The notes: generated by a model not told the origin, from the letters alone. Counted from the first letter of the stretch, positions 26,823 to 41,846 are shown. The stretch is DNA of 64,000 bases from Panonychus citri (GCF_014898815.1 NW_026515482.1:3038001-3102000); one strand, 5' to 3'. A program made the numbers and translations.

Positions 26823-27100
26823 TCCACTTCCTTCATTTTACAATATATATTTTTCAGACTACGGTATATAATATATAAGAATAAGAAAATGATGTAACAA
26901 TCAATGAGAAATAATTTTCGGACAAAGGTTAAACTTTTGCCATCTAAATTGACAGAATGTCATTCATCCATCACAATCGCCTTAATATCTTACACACTTT
27001 TACCATCAAATTACATGGACTTTTCTGCTTGGTGGGTAAAAAAACCTTCTTTCTGTTTACCTGACAAACCATTTCTCAACTTTAATCTCATATATAAACC

Positions 27101-27104
<4 letters not shown>

Positions 27105-27142
<38 letters not shown>
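27105..27142. repeat. (CT)n microsatellite
   Basis: An uninterrupted CT run of about 19 units. A small ORF across it encodes a Leu-Ser repeat and is not considered a gene. Confidence 0.92.
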
Positions 27143-27144
<2 letters not shown>

Positions 27145-30100
27145 AATCATTGATAAACAGTCTCTTCCAGTGATACTCGCAGCCATCCTCTTGTATCCCA
27201 GTTTTTACTCCTTCAACCTCAAAGAGTATTTGGTGTAAAAATATCTCCAAACAGTCAAAAAATCCATAAAAATGATGAAACAATTGATTCAGTTTCATTT
27301 GGAAAGGAAAAAGAGTCAATTCCATCAATGGGAATTAGATATATCAAGATAATCATGATAATATTCAGCTGGGAATCATAGTTACCATGTTATATATTGA
27401 TCAATATTTTTACCTGGTCACTTCTTTTTCCATAAATATAAAATATTGGTTACTATGGTTACGATTACTTTTCATGGTAATAATAACTTTTAGAATCAGT
27501 AAGATGGAATAATTTTCAATTCTTTATTTATCTACTTTACTTGACTCACTTATTTACATGATAGTTCATGGGAACAGAAAGTTAACATTTTGAGAACTTT
27601 TTTTTTCTATTTCATTAGATTAAATCGTCACTTCTTGAAAAGAAGTTGAACTTATTAGAATAAAATAAAAATTGTAAAAATTATCTAAAACATCACGTAG
27701 AAGTTGATTATCTTTTTCTATTTCTTATGAAAAGAGGAGCGATAAATTCGAGACAAAAGAAAATTTTAAGAAAAAAAGTTCTGAGTGAGTGAACGTGATA
27801 CAAATTCGATGGTCAATATAATAAAATTATCTTTCAAAGGCTGCGAAATAGATAAAATTTAGAGAAAATAAAGAAAAATTCTCAAGCAATAATATCCTAA
27901 TGATTATTACAGTTCTTTCATGGTTATCATAACAATTTCCTTGATTATTGTAACAATCAACTAACAGATTGAAAGTTTAAAGCTAATTGAACTTATCATC
28001 GGATATTAGCACTGTTTACATGATGAAATATCGTCAATAATTCCAAGCTGATAGTTCACTTATCCATGAAAACCTTGGAATACATAAACCTGAAAGAGCC
28101 AGTAAAGTTCAGTTGAAATGGGAACGATAAAATCACCGAAATGGGAAAAATTATTGACATGAAATCTGAGGGAACAAAAGAAAACAAAATCATGATTCAA
28201 ACGAAATAAGCTCTCAATCAGTGATCCTGATTAATTTCTGTCTAATTATTTTAAAGTCAATATAATAAACACCATGATGATATTAATTAACATGGTGATG
28301 AGGATTAAAAATATTCACCACGAAAATAATTAATTATCCTGAATAAAGATTCATAGATAAGATTAATGAGTAAAAGATGAAGATAATGAAACTTTTAGGA
28401 TAAAAACCAAGAGTAATAATCATAACATATATTGAACACTGTTGATATAATTTTCTCATGATTATCGAGTTAAATATGAGAGTTAATCAAGTGTCGATAA
28501 TATTAATCACCTTAATCATAATAGATACAAATTATCATGATAACAAAGGCAAATTAATCAAATTTACTTAGAAATATGTGATTTATCAAAATTAACAAAT
28601 TATTCCAGTAGATATTCAATGAGTATGATAATTATGTTACAATTTCGATATTATAATAAATCAGATAATCCAAAGAGATTGTTTCAGTGTTCAGAATTCT
28701 GTATATCATGACCAACGGTATTTTAGAGTCACATGTATGTTCAATTATTAAGCTTTTTGATCACATTGGTTAAAGAAAGTTCTGAGGAAAGTTTTTAAAG
28801 GAGAAACTTTTTCTTTATCAATATGAATGAGGATTCTGAAATTACTTTGAATCGATCTCCCCTGTTTCATGTCTAATCGTAATTATCATGATTCAATCCT
28901 GTTACTATCATTCAGAATAATCTAAACTTTATGGATCAGTTTTCAGTTTTACTCTGGTAAAGTTTTTCATCTTTGTAATATAAATACTGAGCTCAAAATG
29001 AAAACCAGAGTGGAAACTTTATGTTTACCATGAAAACATGAAGTGCATGGAAAAGATGAAATGTTCAAATGATGAAATTGAACTTTCAGATTTTGTAATA
29101 GAGCAGATTGTTCAACTCCTGATATTCTTGTCATCATCATCTTTCAGGGCATTAAAAGGTCAAAAATAGTTGAAGTAAAAGGTGAATGAGTCCCATGAGA
29201 AGTAACTTGTTACTCAGGTAAAAGGAGGTAATGATATTAAGAAATACTCTCTCACTCTCTCACTCCTTTTGCCTCATCTTTATCCCAGTCTCTATTTATC
29301 TCCTAATTGATGTTTCTTTAAGTTCAAATTGTTTTCTTAATTAGGATAACATGAAAACTTTTTCATCAACTAATGTGTTCAACTGATGGAAAAACTTTTT
29401 ACTAGATTTTCCAAGAAACCTGAGCAACAGTCTCAATTTATAGTTACCATTTGACATCCATGGGTTTTGATGGTCAACCTGATTAGATTTACAGGGAAAT
29501 TCATCATCAGAATCTTCTTGTTCTTCATTTTGATACTTTCACTTCTTTTCTTTTCTCAGTAGACTGAAACATGAAACAAAAAAACAAACTTTTCTCTTCG
29601 TTCAATGTAAACCCAAAGGGTTTTACTGATTATCTTGTGATAACTTTTTCTTATAAATACTCAATTAATACATGGAAACTCGTCGAGTTAATAAATTGAA
29701 AGCAGAGATAACATGTTGAGAAATGTTTCAGATTTTCCACCATTTAAACTCACCATCTCACCTTGGAATCAGCTCTCATACGTTGACTTTTATTGTTTGA
29801 TGTCTAATGTTGTCTCCATTGTCTCTATTTGATTTACTTAAATCTCTTCAAGTTTATCTTGTCAAATCAATGAACAATTTAAGATTAACAATCAATTGTC
29901 CATCAAAATGATAGTCCTTCACTTGAGATGATCACGATGAAGATATTAATCTGTCCAGAGATAGCCAGAAGACATGAAACTCACCAACCGGTAAGGTTTT
30001 CTCATTTTCTTTATTCAACAGGGAAGATTGAGAAAATTCAACAAATCTGATTAGATTTAATCACTTTGACATTAGATTTCTAACGAGATGGTCCATTTCA

Positions 30101-30202
30101 TCATTCGATTGTTATTACATTTAATACATTCATAAATTCACTATACACTTGATTGTTGTTATTAAATTCACTATAAAAACCTTTAATTGTTTAATTTAGG
30201 TG

Positions 30203-30349
30203 ATGGTTGATTTTAAGACTCTTTATGTCAAGAGCAATGGAAATGAGAAAGAGTGTCCTTTACACTTGGTAAATGAGGTTCTCGAGGTCAAGAGTCATGT
30301 GAAGACTTTGTATCTTTATGGTGATTGTTACCCTAGGAAACAACATTAG
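30203..30349 (+). other. unrecognised 48-codon ORF, possible gene remnant
   Basis: The ORF starts at ATG (MVDFKTLYVKSN...) and ends at TAG, and is less AT-rich than its surroundings. It is preceded by a tttag acceptor-like site and followed at once by a donor-like ccggtaatt. Another coding-like stretch follows at about 30443-30511, after an ag acceptor. The two do not join cleanly because of the stop. It could be a decayed multi-exon gene or chance. No family was recognised. Confidence 0.2.
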
Positions 30350-33300
30350 CCGGTAATTTTAATTGAAACAAATAGAAAATGAAAACAATAGCAATCAGAA
30401 TTGAGAACATGATTATCTGATTGAATTGGTTATTAATTCAGCCAAGATTTTTTCCACCTCGCTGAGAATCAGAAGGGTAGAGGTCAGTTGGCTGGTTATC
30501 TTGTCAATTCATAAGCGATTGTTGCGATAAATGGTTAGCCTTTAGGTTGGAGTTCTGGATGGATACGAGCTCTTATAAGCTAGAATTGATTACTTGCTAT
30601 GAATTTCTATTCGCCGATCAGTGATGTTAAATAGACCGAAGACTGAAATTCTAAGGAATGAGATGAGAGAGTATGGTGGAAATTGAAGTGAGATGATGAG
30701 GTGAAAACTTTTTCCAGGGAAATTTTGAGTTTCATTGGTTTTTCATTGACTTTTACTTCTAATGGTAGATAATGTTGATTGGCAGGTAATATTATTGTTT
30801 TCCATGAGTCTCTTTGAATTGAACATGAATTGAGCTTTTGCAGATAAAAAGTTCATGATGAAAGGAGATCAAAAGTTGAAAGAGTGGGATATGAAACGAA
30901 CATTCTCTCGCTCTCTCTCTCTCCTTCTCTTCACATCTCTCTCATTTTTCTTAAAAATCATTTCTCTTCTTTTTCATCATCATCATCACCAGCATCTTCT
31001 TCATCCTATTCTGTTTATTTCATTTTTTCTTACACTTGGAAAACTTTGACTTTCCAATTTGTCCCTGGTAACATCAATTTTATTTCTTGTCAAAATTCAA
31101 GCTCCTTCATATCTTGTCCAGAAAATGATTTGACCATTACCATTATCATCATGATGACCATAAGAATCATCATCATGATTCATAACAACACCAATAACAA
31201 GAACATATAAAAAACGATTTATTAACAGTAATCTCATATGCTACTTGGAATTTAATATTTTCGAAGAAAAAAAAAATTCTCTTGACCCTAAAAACTGCAC
31301 AAAAGAAAAGGAAAAAGTCACAATAAAAGCTAAACTCAATGTGATAAAAGATTCGGGCCAAAGTTCAGAAATTAAAGTTCGAATTAAAGTTTGAAATGTT
31401 CAATCGTAACTCCTTGTCACTAATTACGATCATATGGATTATAAGATCGTTAATGAATCAGATGCATGATAAAACAGTAACAATAATCATGATTAGTCCA
31501 TGAGAAAAGTTCATACTTATTTTAAAGTAATTTTATCAATAGATATTTTCTCACTTCATGATTTCCACTCCACCCAATTTAGTTCACGATCTTCCCCTGA
31601 ACCTCAGTGGCAACAATGAACTTATTTCTATTCTCTATCCATTGGAAAGGGTTGATTAGTTGAATTGAAATTGAATTGCGTGTGAAACAGGAAAGGCGTT
31701 CACAGAACCATGAACAATGATTAACATTTACATCGTTACAATTAAGTTCATTGGGGGAAAGGGAGATAATTCATGATTATTATCATTACCATTTCCGCCT
31801 TTTCCTCAAAAGTTAATTTTAATTCTGATTTCCATGAGCTTCATCATTCACTGGATGAATTAATCAAACTTTTAAAACCAATGAAGATAATGATCATTGA
31901 ACAGTATGATGATAATGATACTAATCAGTAACTAAATCATTGGTTTCAATCAGTTAATTGAATTTTTGCTTGACTGTAAATTCATGCGTAGGAAAAACAG
32001 ACAAAAAATATGAACAGAAAATCAATGCTTCCGGTAGATAAGAATTTCATATCTCTTCCTGATTTTGTGATTAGTTACATTGTCACACGAAGAGATAAAA
32101 AAAATATCTTTCAATTTATGAGAAAAGAACAAAAATTGAATTCTCTTGGAAATTCCGATAGAAAATCAATGAAATCATAAGTTTCTTTATTGGAATTTAC
32201 AAAATTTATATCAGTCATCAGAATTCATAGATTTTTATTTCAAAATTCTGCAAAAAAAATTCAATTTACTGCTATTTTTATATTCCCCCTGATGGTGCTG
32301 GTGGTAAACGACCACACCTTAAAGAATCATTAGTGAAAATGCTTTAATAAACTTGATAATGATAATCATAATCATGGTGATAATAGCATGATGATGATGA
32401 TGAACAGGGTAAAGTTATTTTGGAAACATTAGTTTATGATACATAATAATAAATTCAGATGATAAAAATAACGGTAAAACTTAAAAGTAAAGTTAATCTA
32501 AAATGAAATGATAACTTTCAAGTTTTTTTTTCTCTCTACATATTCATTAGTGTTATGAAACCCTGAAGCTTTAGCTTGAAATCTTGAATTAGCTGAGGAA
32601 ACTTTGTTTCAAGCTTCATTACCCTGATAAGCTTTCCAATGTTTTCATGATAACCTTTATTTTTTTATATACTATAATTTTCATCTGAAGGCAATTATTT
32701 CATGATGATCATAAGAGAAACACTGAACTTACTCAAAATGTGATATTAACTGAACAAAAATTGAGACTTGTTTTTACCTGTTCACTTTTAGGAAGTAAAA
32801 GTTTGAGCAGCTTTCCATCATGAAAGTTATCATGAAAATCTTGCCTGTAAAATGAAAATATGAGTCAAACTTTTCGTCTCTCGGAATTGATTGCTAATCA
32901 ATGAGTCTAATTATTGAGAGCGATGATAAATTTCAAAGATTGTCAACATTTCTCAATGTACTACAAAAAAAGAAGACCATGATAAATAATATCTTCATGA
33001 GAGATAAATGTGATGAAAGAGATTGGATTCTTGATAATTTAGATTTGAGATTGATAATTATTAAGAGACAATGAAGATAATGAATGAGAGATATGAGATG
33101 AGAAAGGGAAACACGATGATGAAGATGATTAAGATAACGAGAGATAATAATGATGACCAAGATTATTAGGTAATGTGTATTCTGGACAATGGTCAGTTAA
33201 TATGTGTGAGTCACTTTGTATTAAGTGAAAAATGAAAAAGAAAACTTATCCACCATTAAACCATGATAACCACGAGATAAGTGATTGCCTGAATCCTGAT

Positions 33301-36300
33301 GATAATGGATTAATAATGATGATGATTATTATTTTCATCTTCCATTACTGATTATTATCAGTGTAGTTATCTCATGATTGATACTACAATGATTAATAGT
33401 TAACGCTGTTTGAATGATAAGTTGATTGTTTCATTGTACAACAATCATGATGAATGACTTATTATGACCAAAAATTGATTTGTAACTACGATAATTAAAA
33501 CGTTATCATATTGTAACGTGTTGATTTAAGTCAATACCGGTCATCAGGTGAGCAATTATCTCAATTGATTGTAATCATATTAATCTGGATCAATTGATGA
33601 CAGTTGATTAAATCATAATCTGCATTCAAACAATTTAATGAGATTATCTTTTTACGAGTTAATTTATCATCTTATTACATACATGATATAAGTTGGTAAA
33701 AAAAATCTAAGCCTAACCAACCACAGTTGAAATGATTTGTTAGTATAATGATTATCTTGATTCACTATAAGAATTCATGTAAATCATGTTATCCATTTTT
33801 CCCCCTGGTTCCAAGAAAAAACAATAACATTATTTTCAAGTTGTTACATTTATCATGATTCATGTGAAGTTCATTGGAAATCAGGTTAACCTTTTATAAC
33901 TTTAATTGTGCAATTGTTACAAATACTCAAAGTGTAACCATAATGATTATTGAATGAGAGAACTGAATATCGTAATCATGATAAGAAATCTGATATTTTT
34001 GTGACAATTGAATTTCTTGAGTAAGAAATAGAGAGAGAGAGAGAGATAAGTAAATAAGAATTTGGAATACGAAAAGTTTTTTATCTAAAGATGATCTGCT
34101 TCTCATCCATGATCATCATGATCTGAATGCTTTGATGATCATCATGATAGAGGAACAAAAATGAATAATGATTATATGAAACCTCTTCACCCTCCATGTA
34201 ACATAAACAAATGAACAAAAACTCTGCGTGTGTGTGCAACTAAATCCGTAGATTTGATGGTAAAACATTTACGATCTGATTCAGTTATCGACTGAATTTA
34301 ACTTTGAAAAAATTCATTTTCCCACCATGATGTGTGTTTGAAACTTCCTAATCCACATCTCCCAACCTCGCAAGTATTCAGGATAACCAAGAAAGTGAAT
34401 CATTATCATTTTATTAGCCTCAAGTTGACATGATTAACCTTTTTTTTCACCATAGATGAAGATAATACATATAAATAGTTGTATTTCTTTTCTGATATTT
34501 CCTTCCTAAATGTAACTTAAATACTATTTTTTGTCTCCCACAATTCATACTCCATGCTGGAAGTGGGAGTGATATTTATCCATGTTTTCATATATAAATT
34601 CACTCTGAATAATGATGATAACAAAAATGCGGAAAAATCGATTGGAAATCTTTGCAATTCTCACGCAACCATTTGATATAACTCATGGATCTCAGGGTAA
34701 CACCAAATATTTCACCATCATCATGCTGAGTTTCAGGATGGAAATTTGTAGGAATATAAAAACTTTCTATATTTCCAATTTTCCGTCCACGATTTGATTA
34801 CTTAATAAACTGACCATCGCTAATTGTTGTTGACTCATCTTCGAAATGATTAATGAATTAACTGGAATCCTTTTATCATCTATTGTTATTTTAATACGAG
34901 ATACACTTGAACTTAGTAACCACCAACAATTAGAATTGTTGTAAATTAAATTACCCGTGAGCAATTTAACAATTAAAGCGAAAATGTTTTTTAAATTACT
35001 AATGATTAACAAATTGTTTCCAGCAGAGTAACATAATTAATAGACAAATGCTTTTTAATCAACAGTAAATTCATCATAAACAATTGACTTCTTTTTCTGC
35101 TCTGTGTTGGGAAAAAAAATTCTGGTTCTTTTGTCTTCTCATTGAACCTTTTTTTTGAATTTCATAATAATTAATTTGATTAAACAATTAGATTCATGAT
35201 CATGATGATAATAAATTATATTCACCATGGAGTCAATAACAATGTTATACAATTCATATTAACTCTGTAATTGGGTCAATTAAAAGTACAGGGTGGGAAA
35301 TGTTTCCCACTCTCAGGTTTACAATTAAAAAATTTTTCATTTGATAATAATGAAAAAATGATTGAATTTTAAACGATAAATTTTTTTGAAACTTTGACTC
35401 AGTTTAAAAAAAGATTTCATGATAATATCACCATGTAAACGATTACGATTTGAATGATTATTAATGAAGGGAATTTAATGTTTCTTTTTATTCTGGTAAT
35501 TTTCAACCTCTTCTTTGGATATTATTATTTTTTCAAAACTTTTCTGATTATCATGATGATGGAAATTCATCTTTTTCTCCTTCGAGTCATGAAATTGAAA
35601 TGCTACCCTGAAATTCAGATATAATGATGATTCTTATGATAAATACACACACATATATATATACATGTATATCTTTATCGTAGGAATGATTTATTTCATT
35701 TATTTGAAACACGAAGTGAAAATCAATTTAAGATTCATATTCAAATGGATTGAAAAGATGAATTTTATCGAGAATTTAAAATCATCAGAGAATTTGAAAT
35801 ATTATTGATATTTAATGTCTCCCACTTTTTGGTTACGAGATTTTAAAAACTCGAATCTATGATAATCTTTTCACTCCCACTTATATATTATTTATCTCTC
35901 TCAACTAATGTCATGATAATAAGTAAACACAATGACGAAGTTTTTTTTCATCAGAACTTTTCTTCCGTCAAGATAATATTTTATTCATTCATACTCTTCA
36001 TCTCTTTTGTTGTCAGATGTCCAGTTTGAAGGTTTTCGATTTTAGGTTTGATTAAAAGTTCTGATCGCCTGTTGAACTTTTCATGATTCTCTTTGTTACT
36101 TAGTTTCCATTAATCTGGTTCGATCTTTTAGTGACATTCATTCGTCTTTTTTAGCTCTATGGTTCGAATGTTTTCTAAATGTTATGTAAGTTCAGCGAAT
36201 TCTGAATGAATGAATAATAACAAATTTTGAAGAGAAAAAGTTTAATACACAAGATTTAAAGATTTCAATTCTCTTGTTCACTTATGATTATGATGTTTTA

Positions 36301-38074
36301 ACAGGATCAACATTGGAACTTTTCAATTCTTTCATTATTATAAATGGAAACTACTGGTAAACATGAGTCTACAATATGCAACTCAGGGGAGGGAAGAATA
36401 TGACTCTAAATACAAAACTGATAGATAATAAATTCGGAAAAAGGAGGAAAACTTCCGAATACTCAGAATGAATCATTAAGTGAAAATTCTGACACAAATT
36501 CTGATCAAAGAAAGGGGTGTAATAGAAAGTCAATGTGAGTAAAAATTGTTATTCTTTTGGAAAGAAAAATGTCCAATATTTTCATGGAAATGAAATGAAA
36601 GAAAAAATGAAATCAATTGGTTATTACGAATATTTTATAATCTAATCATGGTAATATTTCCACCACAAATTGAGTTTCATGATATTGTAGGTATACTTTT
36701 TTCTTATTCCATTTTGATATTTCCAATTGTTATCCTGTCAGTTTCTCTGAATATCAGGTGAGTGAATAAACAGGTAAAATTGATGAGTCTTCCATGGAAA
36801 TACCATGAATTTCATATAATAGGATTGAAGATATTGATGAAGTTGAAAAGGATTAATAGTATAACAAGAAAAAGAATATGTGAAATCGAACAAATTTCCG
36901 TCAGAATTACTCATGAAAATAATTTATTCTCATGATTATCTGAACCTAATCAACCCAAATAACTGAATGAAAACAAAGACAAAAAATAACAATAAGAACT
37001 GAGGATAAGAAAAATATTAATAAGAAATCAAATTTTTCGATGAAAAAAAAACTCATCAGAGTATCTTCTTCAATATCTTTCTGATTAACGGTAAATTATC
37101 ATGATGATGATACTGATAAGCCCTCATGACATGAAGGAGATAACAAAAAATTGAATTGGAAGCAAATTGTTAGTTAAATTAATATAATTTTCCAAGGGGA
37201 TAACCATTCATGAAGTATCATTATTTTCATGATCATTACCTTTGATGGAAATAAATTATTCCTATGATATTACTGATGAAATTTGTATCTATTTAATTAT
37301 CTGTTTATATGATATTCATGATTCATGGGGATGATTATCATGAGAGAATTTGTTTTTTATATCATACAAGTTATTCTGTTGTGTTGGTTAATGTAATATC
37401 ATCATTGTGATGATATTAATTTGTTGATAATGATACTATTGGAAAAGATAAATTGTCGACTTAATTAACATGTAAGCTATTCATTGATTCAGATGATGAT
37501 CATGATAAATGAGAGATAATGAAAATTGGGAGCCCACAATATCTTTCTGGTTGATTTTACATCCAAATTTTAATTCAACGAATCTTTTACATTTAATGTA
37601 TTCATTAGATATCAATTTCAATGTAATTATTGAATTAAGATCATCATGTTTTTATTCATAACTATTAATAAATTGGTAGCATTTTGAATGCAAGAAAAAA
37701 AGTTCCAATCACAATTTTGTTCAACCATTGAAGGCTAGTTTGAATTCAATTAAAATGATTAATCAAAATTATCATTAAACTGTCAACTAAATGTCAGTTT
37801 ATTGAATTACGATTTTTACGAGACAGAATTAAAACTTTACCTGGAAATGTTGTAATTCATTAACGTGATGATTGAAGCTTGAGAATGAGACAAAAATGAA
37901 TCGATAAATTTATTGATAAAGTTAATGAGAGAGACTAAAAGTTCAATGTCCATCATCTAGCAAAAAGTTACGAGAATTCTGAAGATTTTGAGATTTTTAT
38001 CTTTGGCTTGTCCATTTTGATGGTCACTTTACCAATGATGATGTTACATTTATTGTAACATCCATAAGTGTTAA

Positions 38075-38097
38075 CAATAATAATAATAATAATAATC
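38075..38097. repeat. (AAT)n microsatellite
   Basis: About seven AAT units in AT-rich DNA, shortly upstream of the MITE at 38335. Confidence 0.85.
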
Positions 38098-38334
38098 CAA
38101 TGAATTATGAATGAGAATCTCAATGAATTACATGTACCATGTTGTTTGAAGTTGTCATGATGATTATGATGATTTCAAATGTTTCCAACCAACTGAACTC
38201 ATAACAAACTTTGTCGTTAGACACACTGACATATCGCAAGAAAGTTCAAGAGTTTTGGAAAAAAACAATCGGAATATATTGGTAACAGGGAAGGTAAAAC
38301 TAATCGATATTTTTTCTGCAGAAAATTTCAGATA

Positions 38335-38634
38335 CAGTCAACTACCTAATTTTGTCCTACCTAAAATTGTCCGATCGGTCGTGGCTCCATCTTCTTAATC
38401 GGAACTACCCCCCATTGTCTTAATTAGAGTGATTATTTTTTTGTAATTAATTCTTATCAAATTGATTTTAAAAAAATCGAAATCAATATTTCTAGTTAAA
38501 TTGATGGTCATTTAAAAGATTTAAATAAGTTAAATATTTTTTTGATCGACAAATTTAATTAGTTTTAACCCTTTCGAATTGCCCGCTCTCTAAATCGGCC
38601 GTACAAAAAACGGACAAAATTAGGTAGTTGACTG
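38335..38634. mobile_element. 300-bp MITE, Tc1/mariner type, flanked by TA
   Basis: The ends are 23-bp perfect inverted repeats, starting CAGTCAACTACCTAATTTTG (38335-38357 and 38612-38634). A TA dinucleotide lies on each side (38333-38334 and 38635-38636). CAGT termini and a TA target duplication are the hallmarks of Tc1/mariner-type transposition. The body has no transposase and no long ORF, so it must depend on an enzyme supplied in trans. Confidence 0.9.
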
Positions 38635-38636
38635 TA

Positions 38637-41237
38637 ACATGAATTAAACACCATGGAAAAATAAATCAGGATAAGAGAGATAGAGAGAGAGAGACAGTCT
38701 TTTGTAAGCAATAGTAAACACGAATCGTTTAGAAATGATTAGTAGATTGATTTATCGAAATTGTTATTGAATTGATTGTAGTCAATTTGGTTAATTGTAC
38801 AACTGAGATGAATGAAAAATATTTTGATTAAATCATATCTTTGAATTTCTTGATGATAGTTGCAATGAAAAATGTAAAGATTAACTTTGAGATTAATTTA
38901 ATGATGAAAACAATTGACTTTAAATTGGATCTGGTTAACTTTTAATCTAAAATTTTGAGCATCTCAGAGATAATCATTGAGATTGAAATTACATGTATCA
39001 TAATTGAATTTGTTTGATACTGAATTGGCAAAGTAAATGAAGACAATTGAAATTGTTATGTACTCATAGATCAGATTATTTTACATGGGTAAAAAATCAT
39101 GATCAAGATGAATGAACATTCATAACAGGTAAATCAGGTAATTAACCTTATAATTTGAAATAAATTAAAGGTACAATTAGATTTATGGAGAGGGAGAGAG
39201 AGGTAGAAAACTATTACAAGTAAATAGAAATTGAGAAGAACAAAAAAGTTCCAAATTATTTTCAGTTATTCTATTTCCGTTTTCTGAGTTATAATAACCT
39301 TTTCCATTGTTACTTGTTACACATTATCTGATAATCGGTTCAGTTTGACCGGAAGATGAGATTCTGCTGATGTATTGAATTATCTTGTATCTTTGTTGTT
39401 ACTTTTACTACTGTTATACTATAGTAAGTGGCTGAGAATAGTAATGAACTTTTCATTCTGGTAAACAGATAGTTTCATGGACTTTGGATCATGACAAAAG
39501 GTAAACTCTACATGAGTCTTCGAGAGTCACCATTAAGACTGAATCCGAGTATCACTAATTGTAATCAGTGTAACTATTAGAAAGTATTTCATCAACGTGA
39601 ACCTAAACACGTTGAGTATAATTAAAAGTGGGTCAACCTTTCTAAGACCTTGACAAATACAATATGAATATTAGAGGTGTCTCTATTATATTTACTTGAC
39701 CAATGATCATTTGATTGGAAAAGTAATAGACAAAAATGATGAGTAGTTGGAATTTATCAGAAAAGATATCAAATAACATGGATCATGTGGTTTGCACAGT
39801 TCAATGAAATTATATAATATCTGTTTCCTTTCTGAAACATGAAAAGTTCATTGGTCTTGTTTTTCTTCCCTTCTGTCCACTACTATTGGTCACTACCTAC
39901 GAAACACAAACAGACAAAGAACGAGAAAGTGACGAGAATAAAACTATTCTGGACACAGGGAATTGTTATTTTGGGGGTACAGTGAAAGCTGAGAAACTGA
40001 ACAATAAGGACAAGAGTAACATTTATCAGGTTTCAAGGTAAAAGGGTCAGTTTCTTGTTCCATAAGACTGATTACCATGGTGAGAGAAGATTCTGAAATT
40101 AACAGAGAAAATGAAGAAAGAAGATAAAAGTGACATAAAGGAAGAGTTGAACTGAAAATGAATAAGATGAGATTCTCCCTGGTGACCACTTTCCTTTTCC
40201 TTTCTCATTCAGAATTATCTCCATGATGACCATGATCAATTGTCCAATTCATTTATCAAAAAAACTTATCCACTCATAATATACTAGATTCGTACGGCAG
40301 TTTTACAATCATTTTAGGGTGATTCATTTATTAGAATGATGAAGAGAGAAAAAAATTATTCTTTTTTTTTCTTCCATAATATCTTATTGAAAAATTTACA
40401 TGATGACGAGGACAAAGTTGGAAATAATTAAGTTCAGGTATGATATAATATGAATAAAGAATAGACCTAAAAAGTTTTCGATCATCAATCAAGTTATCAC
40501 TTCCATTCTCATAAAGATTTCACCTTCTCCTCTTGAGTTAATGATTTGACTTGGAAATGTCGATAGCATCGTTGAAAACTAATAAGATTTTGATGGAAAA
40601 TGAAGATAAAAAAGTTCATTAAAATGATGGAAAACACCACGAGAGATAAAAGTATCCGATTAAAGATGTGATTTTTTAATAAGATACATTAAATAAATGA
40701 CTTTCCATTTTAATGATGAATTTCATCTCAAACAATGATGAACAATTTTATTTGTTACTAGTTCAATATCAATGAATATGAGTTAGTTCATTTGAAATAA
40801 TTTTAAAACTCCTTTTGAACTAGATGGCCGACTGAAATGTTATTTGTGTAGTTAAGAAAAGACAATCTCTGCACCAAGCATACGCTCGGGGCAAAAACTT
40901 CCATACTTTTGGTACTGAATGACTGCTGGCATCCGGAGGACTTTAAATTAAATTTGCACCCACAATGCTTGAGTCTAGCTGCTAATATTTTTGCTGGTGT
41001 TTAGTGACTCAAAGAAATTTGTTGCAATGCAAACGTGCAATCGTCGCAGCGATGCAAAAATTTTGACCAAAATGGCTTATCTACCCACTGATGTTAAAGT
41101 GCTTTTTGTTGAACTTTTTTTATAAAAGAAAAAAATGCTACAAAATAGGTTATATGGAATGAAAATTCTTATAAAAACATTCATTTGCCCAGTGCATCGG
41201 TAAGTACTAAGTATGAACAATAGTATGTACAATGTAG
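38637..41237. other. no supported gene; composition shift after 40.85 kb
   Basis: AT-rich DNA with short GA runs (38679-38694, 39190-39202). From about 40860 the sequence is less AT-rich and less repetitive (for example the stretch around 41020-41060 with several CG and GC pairs), which suggests an older inserted or formerly coding sequence. No family was recognised. Confidence 0.35.
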
Positions 41238-41599
41238 TGGTCACTCATCAAGACCAATGACCATCGAAACTTAAATACAAAAATTCGTGCAAATGTTATT
41301 GTTCTTGAAGGAATCAGCCTGAAGAGTGTAAAACAGATTCTACTCAACTATTTCTCTCGGAAACGTATCTGTACTTATGATCAAAAGAGATTAACCATAA
41401 ACACTGAGGAGATTATGACACACAAGATTGCTGTCATCAACGTACAACATCTCTACAACATGGTTTTTCATTGAGAAAAGTGGCAGAGTTTAAGTTTCCA
41501 GAATCAATCGATGAACTGAACAATGATGTTATAACCATTGGTAATGATGCAGATATTGATGCGCTGATATTAATATTCTTCGTTTATATCAAAAGTTTC

Positions 41600-41843
41600 T
41601 GTTGGCAAATAAATAGCATAGTAACAACTCGTCTCTGGTAAAGAGACGAGTTGTAAACAAAGCCAAAAATAGAGATGAAGATGAAGATGAAGATGAAGAT
41701 AAAGATGAAGATGAAGATGAAATCAATGTGAACATGGATATAAAAATATAATCTAACGAATGTACTAAGTTAGTTGGGATGATATTCCCCTTCTCTCCAA
41801 ATTAAAAGTAAAAGTTATCAATAAAGTGAATTATTATTCAACA
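41600..41843 (+). repeat. 5' LTR
   Basis: A 244-bp LTR with TG...CA ends. It contains a 13-bp perfect hairpin (41624-41636 with 41642-41654, five-base loop), a GATGAA microsatellite around 41670-41722, a TATA-like tract TATAAAAATATA at 41739-41750 and an AATAAA polyadenylation signal at 41820-41825. This gives a plausible promoter and 3'-end signal within one LTR. Confidence 0.93.
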
Positions 41844-41846
41844 AAT

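Larger units (their letters stand above)
21156..38332. other. AT-rich upstream region, no supported gene
   Basis: About 17 kb upstream of the first recognised nephrin-like exon. It is probably a long 5' intron plus intergenic DNA, because the signal-peptide exon must lie upstream. It contains many CT/GA, ATC/ATG and A-tract-GTTC motifs. Apart from the weak ORF at 30203-30349, no ORF with a domain, splice support or clear coding bias was recognised. Confidence 0.45.

Noticed and set aside
39944..40189. 81-codon minus-strand ORF with a hydrophobic N-terminus and several Cys
   Set aside because: Cysteine spacing matches no zinc finger or secreted family I know, and there is no splice or promoter support.
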